NCBI GenBank assembly: GCA_017303395.1
Contig: JAFLBN010000007.1
Coordinates: 1 to 64,000 of the forward strand
Source of the DNA: Chitinophagales bacterium
GTDB taxonomy: Bacteria > Bacteroidota > Bacteroidia > Chitinophagales > Chitinophagaceae
Length of the DNA: 64,000 bases
Direction of reading: 5' to 3'
Part shown: in pieces, positions 58,470 to 64,000 of the stretch
How the letters are laid out: each line of letters begins with the position of its first letter
How positions within the stretch are numbered: position 1 is the stretch's first letter
Made by a program: the position numbers and the translations under genes
Notes under the pieces: generated by a model
Database searches by the model: none
Told to the model about the DNA's origin: nothing
What the model saw: the letters and a program-made list of their open reading frames with translations, nothing else

Positions 58470-61295
58470 ATCAAACAGTACAGACATATCATCTGGCTGG
58501 CAATTTTATTTGTCTGTCACTTCAGCTACGGTGCGAGTAGAGCTGACAGTACTGTTATTGTTTCAGCAGATCCACCCTATAAAGAGAACCAGTATTTATA
58601 TCAGGCTGTCTATTATAAAGGATTTGATGATATTCGATATGCAGTCAGATTAAAGCTTGATATAGCAACTAAAGACAGTTTTCAAAATGTTTATGATGTC
58701 GTATTTGATCAGTATAAATTCAAAGCCGGTAATCTTCGCAGTATTTTAAATATTGAGCGCAATGATAAAGCAAACTATATAGACTACGCCTGGCTGGAAG
58801 CCGTAAAGCAATACCATCAGTTACCTGTCGGGGATTATCAATTTCAACTGATAATCAAGGAATCAAAAACGGGAATTCTTAAATATAGCGGAAAGTTTGA
58901 TTGGCAATCAGATAGCATCATGCCCGCGCATTCCGGTGTGCTGAACAAATTGTTTGACGGAACAACAAGTAAGGTAAATGTATTAAACCAACCAAAGCGC
59001 CTATCACAAGACCTTATACAAAAGAGTACAAAGTACACGCGCAGGCGGGTAGCACAGATAAAAGGTATCCGGACACAAGAAGTACAGCGAGACGGAATGA
59101 CCTATACAGCTATCTATTATAAAAGCTGGTTCATGGGTTATTTGCTGCAGCAGGACATCGGAACCATGCAGTCATCTGTATTTAACCAGCAAGAGGCGCT
59201 CAAAAACAATCCAGCTTCCCTGGTACAAACAAGTCTGCCACAGTTTACATCTGTAAGTTCTCAGTTTAAAAATGCTAATTCGAAGAAGGGTAAGGCTGAA
59301 GATGAACAGATAGAAGGAAGTGTAGACATTATTGGCAATTTCAGTAACGGGCAAGAACCTAATTCGGCTCAGGATAATAATTATCAGGAACTGAGAGGCG
59401 ATCTGCATACTGAGATATTGAATATGCCGGTTGTGATAGAAGGATATTATACAACACAAGACAAAAACAGGAGAGCTAAAGCGAGTTATATCAGGGTGCG
59501 TTATGATCTGGAGAAACAAAAGGAGAAACTGAACAAGGAAGTAGGTAACTACAAGGATATGTATGAGCGTGTAGGTGCTTCAGGTCAGGGTGTGACCAAC
59601 GGAGCCTCGGCACTGCTCAACCAGCTACAACAGCAACAAGTATTGTCAGCTCACCAGTTTCAGTCAAATTATCGCATTAGCGGAGATAAACTCATGGCAA
59701 GCGGTGGTGATGTAGAAGAATTGGCAGCGGGTACAGATAGCGCTACGGCAGCGAAACTCAGGAAGGATAAGGATGCAATAAAGCAGCGTTACCTGCAAAT
59801 GCAGGAAACGCAGGCAAAGATTACAAAGTATCAAAAACTATTAGACCAGTATCGGAATTCACAGTATTTCGATTCAAGCCTGAACTATTCAAAAATACAG
59901 GAAGCAACAGGTAGTAAGGACTATTCATATAAGTCATTGGTCAAAGCAGCTAGTAATATACTCCCGGAATCCAAAGCCAAATCATTTCTAAGCGGTTTAA
60001 CTAAGCTCAACATTGGTATACTCAATGACTATGAGTCCAATTACACTATATCCGGCCAGACCTTGAAGGGATTAAACTTCGGCTATGATCTCAACCTGTT
60101 TACTGTCGGACTAACAGCAGGTAAAACAGAATATGTTTCTAGGAACGGTGATGTAGACAGGTATAACACCTATTTACTAAAACTGGATTTTAAGCCAGTT
60201 GGCAAGCAGAAGATAGGCATTATCTATTACGGTTATACTCCAACCAAGCAGATTTTAGACGACCCTTCATTTACCAAAACGGATTTGTCTGTACCTAGCT
60301 TCAGGCAACCTGTACACATCGTGAGCCTGACCCATAGCGGTACAATTGTGAAGGGTTTGCAGATTGAATCTGAAGGAGCTTATTCATACAAAAATACCCG
60401 TGCCAACAGTGATATAGACCTGCATCATACAGCCATTAAATCCGGCTTACAATACGAGTTGCCAAAGATACCTGTACACCTGAAAGCAGAATGGGAGCAT
60501 GTAGGTAAGCAGTTTGAAAATAATGCCTTGCCTTATACAAGAGCAGGTATCGAGCGGTATACGCTTGCGACGGACTTCACTTTATTTAAATCATTTTTGA
60601 AAGCAGGTGTACAATTCAACAGGGTACAACAAAGCACATTTTACAGTACAGGTTATAATACGAAATGGGGATTTGATTTGCAGACCAAGTCCAAACAATA
60701 CCCCAACCTCTTAGTATCGTATAAGCCATTCAGTACATTTAGAAGAGCGGAAGATACGTTTGCCATTGCACAACGTCCTGTATTTGGTTCTGTATGGATA
60801 GCCAGGGCAACCTACCAGTTCAAGCGTAAGCCTGCTAACCATCGGTTCATGCTGAGTTATAACCGTAATAAAAGTACGGTAGACACGCTCTCTTATCAAT
60901 CACATACGCTACAGGCAAGTTATATATACACATCAACGAAGCTGACATTTACATCCAATAGCGGATGGTCTTCACAGCCTTATTACATGCCCGATGGTAC
61001 CATGCTTACTAATAGCGTGGTCTTTGGAGGCGTGAGTGGCAGTAAAAGAGTAACGAAGCAATTGATGGTGAATTTGGGACAGGAGCTTGCCTATGCGGGA
61101 TTTGGACTGCAGCGTAGGGCAACTACATTGGGGCTGAACTACCGTTTTGAAAAATTACCATTCACTCTATATACACAATGTCGTTATGCGGGCATACGCG
61201 CCAATGAGGCAACGGTCATAAAGAATATATGGTTTGGTCAGCTAGGCGTGCAATGCAGGTTTAAGACACAAACACCAAAGTTTAAAAAGAAATAA
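58467..61295 (+). CDS. Large outer-membrane beta-barrel-like protein, unknown family
   Basis: 942 residues. The signal peptide (LAILFVCHFSYGA) is followed by a soluble N-terminal region (~25-500) with coiled-coil stretches (~340-370, ~410-450: KEKLNKEVGNYKDMYERV, AKITKYQKLLDQYRNSQ). The C-terminal ~400 residues show many alternating amphipathic strands ending at aromatic residues (LNFGYDLNLFTVGLTAG, TYLLKLDFKPVGKQKIGIIYYG, YTLATDFTLFKSFLKAGVQF), typical of an outer-membrane barrel, ending QLGVQCRF. It is the first gene of a co-directional set with an OmpH-like protein, a lipoprotein and an RHS-type protein. It could be an exporter or surface anchor for the RHS protein; that is inference. Confidence 0.68.
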   Translation: MIKQYRHIIWLAILFVCHFSYGASRADSTVIVSADPPYKENQYLYQAVYYKGFDDIRYAVRLKLDIATKDSFQNVYDVVFDQYKFKAGNLRSILNIERNDKANYIDYAWLEAVKQYHQLPVGDYQFQLIIKESKTGILKYSGKFDWQSDSIMPAHSGVLNKLFDGTTSKVNVLNQPKRLSQDLIQKSTKYTRRRVAQIKGIRTQEVQRDGMTYTAIYYKSWFMGYLLQQDIGTMQSSVFNQQEALKNNPASLVQTSLPQFTSVSSQFKNANSKKGKAEDEQIEGSVDIIGNFSNGQEPNSAQDNNYQELRGDLHTEILNMPVVIEGYYTTQDKNRRAKASYIRVRYDLEKQKEKLNKEVGNYKDMYERVGASGQGVTNGASALLNQLQQQQVLSAHQFQSNYRISGDKLMASGGDVEELAAGTDSATAAKLRKDKDAIKQRYLQMQETQAKITKYQKLLDQYRNSQYFDSSLNYSKIQEATGSKDYSYKSLVKAASNILPESKAKSFLSGLTKLNIGILNDYESNYTISGQTLKGLNFGYDLNLFTVGLTAGKTEYVSRNGDVDRYNTYLLKLDFKPVGKQKIGIIYYGYTPTKQILDDPSFTKTDLSVPSFRQPVHIVSLTHSGTIVKGLQIESEGAYSYKNTRANSDIDLHHTAIKSGLQYELPKIPVHLKAEWEHVGKQFENNALPYTRAGIERYTLATDFTLFKSFLKAGVQFNRVQQSTFYSTGYNTKWGFDLQTKSKQYPNLLVSYKPFSTFRRAEDTFAIAQRPVFGSVWIARATYQFKRKPANHRFMLSYNRNKSTVDTLSYQSHTLQASYIYTSTKLTFTSNSGWSSQPYYMPDGTMLTNSVVFGGVSGSKRVTKQLMVNLGQELAYAGFGLQRRATTLGLNYRFEKLPFTLYTQCRYAGIRANEATVIKNIWFGQLGVQCRFKTQTPKFKKK

Positions 61296-61314
61296 CAGCC
61301 ATAATTGTATTGAT

Positions 61315-62478
61315 ATGCGAATCAGAAAACCAATAATCCAAAGAGTCAGCACTTTATTGCTGCTGTTGATTGTGGCAACAAGCTGGCAAGGCAGAGCGCA
61401 AGGCACATCCCTTGTTGTAAACCTTGCTCAAATTGATGGTGTTGAGTTAAACCCAGAGAACGTATTTAATTATGAAATCCTGAACAATACAGGTAGTAGT
61501 AAGGATGTTGCAATCCAGGGTAGTATTCACTATCGTAATTCTGCACTCAAGGCAAGTTATAGCCTGAACATCCGTTTACAACCGGGTAATAATCCGATTG
61601 GCAAAGAAAGAGGATCATCTGCAGTATGGAGTTTTTCGGAGAGTGGATTAAAAGAACTGTTTAAAGACTATGGCAAACTGCCGCAAGGTACTTATGAGTA
61701 CTGTGTATCGGTCTCATTAAAAACCATCAATCCTGAATATGATGCAGGCGAACCAATTAGTGAGTGTACGTATCAGACCGTGAATGATATCTTTCTCATC
61801 AACCTGATAGAGCCCGAAAACAATGCAAAACTATACGAGTTGAATCCTATGTTTTCGTGGGTAGTAAACTATCCGTTTGCCAGTCATTTAACCTATCGTA
61901 TCAGGATAGCGCAAGTGAAAGAAGGGCAGAACAATGAAAATGCTATTAATAGGAACAATCCTGTTTACCAGGATAATCAGGTGATGTCAACCAGTATGAT
62001 TTATCCTGCAACAGCAAAGCTGCTTGTAAAATTCCAGCCATATGCCTGGACAGTTGATGCTTATTATAAAGGTATACTCTTAGGTGGTGCTGAGGCATGG
62101 CGATTTACCATCATTGAAGACAGCTTATTAAAGGAATATAACCCTGTTGAGCCATATTATGATTTTGTAAAACATTATGGCGAATCAACGATAACTGCCA
62201 TTGGTGAAATCAAACTGAAGTATACATCTGATATGATGTACGATAGTCTTGATGTTAAGATTATGGACGATAAGGGAGAGACAGTGAAGATTCCGAATTC
62301 AAAGGTAGGTATGCACGTGGGGGATAACTATTTTATTATTCCATTGCATGAGCGAGTAAGATTAGGACATGGCAGGGTTTATAATCTTCAATTGATCAAT
62401 AAGGACAAACAGAAATTTAATATACCGTTCAAATACACAAACCCCGTTTTTTTAGATGGACCCAAAAGCGATAAGTAA
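61315..62478 (+). CDS. Secreted beta-rich hypothetical protein
   Basis: 387 residues. An N-terminal signal peptide is seen (STLLLLLIVATSWQGRAQ). The body is beta-rich with FNYEILNNTGSSKDVAIQGSI, PPEYDAGE-like PEYDAGEPISECTYQ, and a fibronectin-like VNYPFASHLTYRIRIAQV with W near YAWTVDAYYKGILLGGAEAW. Its 3' end overlaps the next start by 23 bp, so translation is coupled. No homologue was recognised; similar proteins sit next to RHS-type genes in Bacteroidota. A periplasmic or surface role is expected. Confidence 0.62.
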   Translation: MRIRKPIIQRVSTLLLLLIVATSWQGRAQGTSLVVNLAQIDGVELNPENVFNYEILNNTGSSKDVAIQGSIHYRNSALKASYSLNIRLQPGNNPIGKERGSSAVWSFSESGLKELFKDYGKLPQGTYEYCVSVSLKTINPEYDAGEPISECTYQTVNDIFLINLIEPENNAKLYELNPMFSWVVNYPFASHLTYRIRIAQVKEGQNNENAINRNNPVYQDNQVMSTSMIYPATAKLLVKFQPYAWTVDAYYKGILLGGAEAWRFTIIEDSLLKEYNPVEPYYDFVKHYGESTITAIGEIKLKYTSDMMYDSLDVKIMDDKGETVKIPNSKVGMHVGDNYFIIPLHERVRLGHGRVYNLQLINKDKQKFNIPFKYTNPVFLDGPKSDK

Positions 62479-62962
62479 AGTTTACAGATGGTTAGCCGTT
62501 TTATCGGCTTTAGTATTGATTATAGGCGTGGTTCTGAGCTGGCAGTTGATGAAGCCCGCAGAAGTTGCATATATAGATATAGGAAGATTAGTAGGTGGTT
62601 ACCAGATGAAAAAGGATTTGGACAAGCAGGCAAATGGTGATTTGCAACGAATAAAATCTGTGTCGGACAGTTTGAAGATGATAAAGAAAGCAGCAGCAGG
62701 AGTCCCGACTCCTTCATTGGATTCGCAATTGCAGTATGTACAGTATGCTTTTCAGCAATATTATGAACAATCGAACAGAAGTATTAGCGAAAAGATATGG
62801 GAGCGTCTTAATCCATTGCTGGAGCAATATGGTAAGGAAAGAAAAATAAGATTGTTAGTTGGTGCTAATGGAGCCGGAACTGTATTGTATGGCGACAAAG
62901 GGATTGATATGACAGATGATTTAATAAAGTATCTGAACAGTAAGTATGAGAAAGGTAATTAG
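62456..62962 (+). CDS. OmpH/Skp-family-like periplasmic chaperone
   Basis: 168 residues. A TM/signal-anchor (WLAVLSALVLIIGVVLSWQLM) is followed by EVAYIDIGRLVGGYQMKKDLDKQ, which resembles the OmpH/Skp pattern I-A-Y-V-D-x-x-x-V-L-x-x-x, then a helical body and a final strand. Skp-type chaperones hold unfolded outer-membrane proteins. In this set it could serve the large barrel protein or the RHS protein. It overlaps the following lipoprotein start by 17 bp. Confidence 0.75.
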   Translation: MDPKAISKVYRWLAVLSALVLIIGVVLSWQLMKPAEVAYIDIGRLVGGYQMKKDLDKQANGDLQRIKSVSDSLKMIKKAAAGVPTPSLDSQLQYVQYAFQQYYEQSNRSISEKIWERLNPLLEQYGKERKIRLLVGANGAGTVLYGDKGIDMTDDLIKYLNSKYEKGN

Positions 62963-63560
62963 TGGTTTAGCGATTTTGTTGTTGCTGGTTTCCTGTAGTG
63001 GCAGAAAGTCACTGAGCCCATTGGATTATTTGAAGTATATGGAAAATACAGAAAACGGCCTCATGAAAATAGTAACCGTAGGGTCGTATGAATACCGTAT
63101 TCAGTTTGCACCACCTGAATATCTGGCTGACCGGCAGTTTTGCAAAGAGATGGAACAAGGTATGATGGAAGGCTATAAAAAGCGCATGCAGGAAATGAAG
63201 GGACATATTTTCTTTTTAATAAACATCTATCCGCGTAATACATCACAGCAAAGTATCAATGAACGTATTACTGAGAATGCAGGAGCTACACAACGGGTTA
63301 TGTATTATCAGCAACAGGCGGCAGGTGATATTGTTCTAAAAGCTGGGACATATGAACAGGTGCCTGCAACTTATGTGTATGAGGATAACTATGGACTTTC
63401 CCCATACAATACGATTGTTGTGGGCTTTACCGGAGACTATGGTAAAGAAGACCTGCAATTAATATTTAACGACCGATACACACATACACCACTTATAAAA
63501 GCTGGGTTTTCAAAAGATGAGTTATCTGTATTGCCCGAAATATCAGTAAAAACGAATTAG
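62946..63560 (+). CDS. Hypothetical lipoprotein
   Basis: 204 residues. The lipobox LAILLLLVSC, with Cys17 followed by SGRKSLSP, gives a clear lipoprotein. The mature body is mixed: SYEYRIQFAPPEYLADRQF, HIFFLINIYPRNTSQQS, and FTGDYGKEDLQLIFNDRYTH. It is followed after 6 bp by the RHS-type gene. It may be an immunity or trafficking partner for it, which is inference. Not recognised. Confidence 0.72.
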   Translation: MRKVISGLAILLLLVSCSGRKSLSPLDYLKYMENTENGLMKIVTVGSYEYRIQFAPPEYLADRQFCKEMEQGMMEGYKKRMQEMKGHIFFLINIYPRNTSQQSINERITENAGATQRVMYYQQQAAGDIVLKAGTYEQVPATYVYEDNYGLSPYNTIVVGFTGDYGKEDLQLIFNDRYTHTPLIKAGFSKDELSVLPEISVKTN

Positions 63561-63566
63561 TATATA

Positions 63567-64000
63567 TGAAAAAGACCCTTTTACGAATCACTGCAAGGAC
63601 TTTGTTGGTATCGATGGTTTACCAATTGGTATTCCCATTGTATACCTATGCGTTAACAACAGGTCCGTCACAACCGGAGGTACAGAGTTTTGAGCCTGTT
63701 GGGACAACGGAGATGGTGGATATGTTTACAGGTGATTTTAATTATAATATTCCATTGATGGATGTGGAAGGATATCCGATCAATATCAGTTATCACAGTG
63801 GAGTCGGAATCGAACAAGAAGCAAGCTGGGTGGGGCTTGGTTGGAATATTAATCCAGGTAGTATCAACCGTGCGGTACGAGGACTACCGGATGATTTTTG
63901 CGGGGATACCGTAGACAAGGAATTAAGTATTCAGGATGAGAAAAACTTCAAAGTAGGTACAGGTATCAGCATAGGATTTGAGTTAGGCGGTTTTGATACG
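63567..64000 (+). CDS. Giant RHS/SpvB-type repeat protein, N-terminal fragment (cut by window edge)
   Basis: From the ATG at 63567, 144 codons are visible to the window end. The start MKKTLLRITARTLLVSMVYQ is a signal-type sequence, then EVQSFEPVGTTEMVDMFTGD and GLGWNINPGSINRAVRGLPD: F-T-G-D-F-x-Y-N-I-P-L-x-D-V-x-G-Y-P-I-x-I-x-Y-H-S-G and G-L-G-W-N-x-N-P-G is the standard N-terminal signature of large Bacteroidota proteins with RHS/YD repeats. These families often end in a variable toxin domain and are followed by an immunity gene. The C-terminus, and so the toxin type, lies outside. Confidence 0.85.

Noticed and set aside
32327-64000. A right-hand attachment site repeating the 3' end of ssrA
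   Set aside because: No second copy of the GGGTTCGAATCCC T-arm block with the acceptor sequence was found by eye to 64,000. The right end may be outside the window, or serine recombinase sites may share too few bases to see.

Overview
The window reads as a chromosomal segment of a Bacteroidota bacterium, most likely a Chitinophagaceae or Sphingobacteriales-type member. The evidence is type IX secretion sorting domains (type A and type B), a PorP/SprF partner protein, a fused SpmA/SpmB protein, a DUF4248 gene, a tmRNA whose tag decodes as GESNYAMAA, and repeated TAnnTTTG -7 promoter elements with few Shine-Dalgarno sequences.

Positions 1-32,700 are ordinary core genome. In order they hold: a light/B12 regulator with an ECF sigma factor and an SRPBCC protein; a VWA protein; pyrH; gcvT; an AlkA-type glycosylase; small lipoproteins and T9SS cargo; a CPA2 antiporter with RCK_C domains; pckA; the ATP synthase operon atpBEFHA (no atpG follows); a SprF-like protein with a 1531-residue PKD/type-B-sorted surface protein; lysA; a LOG-family protein; a fused SpmAB gate protein; a papain-like peptidase; a UbiD decarboxylase; a VOC protein; a nucleotidyltransferase; a histone-deacetylase-like hydrolase; and ssrA (tmRNA).

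At the 3' end of ssrA an accessory element begins. A large serine recombinase gene runs antisense into ssrA. It is followed by a regulatory/origin-like block (34.7-35.9 kb) containing a DUF4248 gene, nine exact copies of TGTAGCA/TGCTACA, and two near-identical 37-bp arrays of 10-bp repeats placed upstream of the two diverging transcription units. A compact, one-strand, about 20.8-kb gene block (35.9-56.7 kb) then encodes many small single-TM proteins, a transglutaminase-like membrane protein, a cluster of short beta-rich paralogues, two peptidoglycan-binding TM proteins, holin/spanin-like nested genes, two lytic transglycosylases, a 1992-residue DarB/strawberry-notch-like methyltransferase-helicase, and a RecA-fold ATPase. 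No tail, portal, large terminase, relaxase or type IV secretion genes were recognised. My best inference is an integrated tailless, possibly membrane-containing virus, or a particle-forming element derived from one. This is the main candidate for an undescribed system.

After a strong terminator (56.7 kb) come an XRE regulator, a receiver-like protein lacking the phospho-acceptor Asp, and a 470-bp gap. The last block (58.4-64 kb) encodes exported proteins: a 942-residue outer-membrane-barrel-like protein, a secreted beta-rich protein, an OmpH/Skp-like protein, a lipoprotein, and the start of a giant RHS/SpvB-type protein cut by the window edge. This looks like a polymorphic-toxin or surface-protein locus, either cargo of the element or neighbouring accessory DNA. 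The right end of the element was not found.
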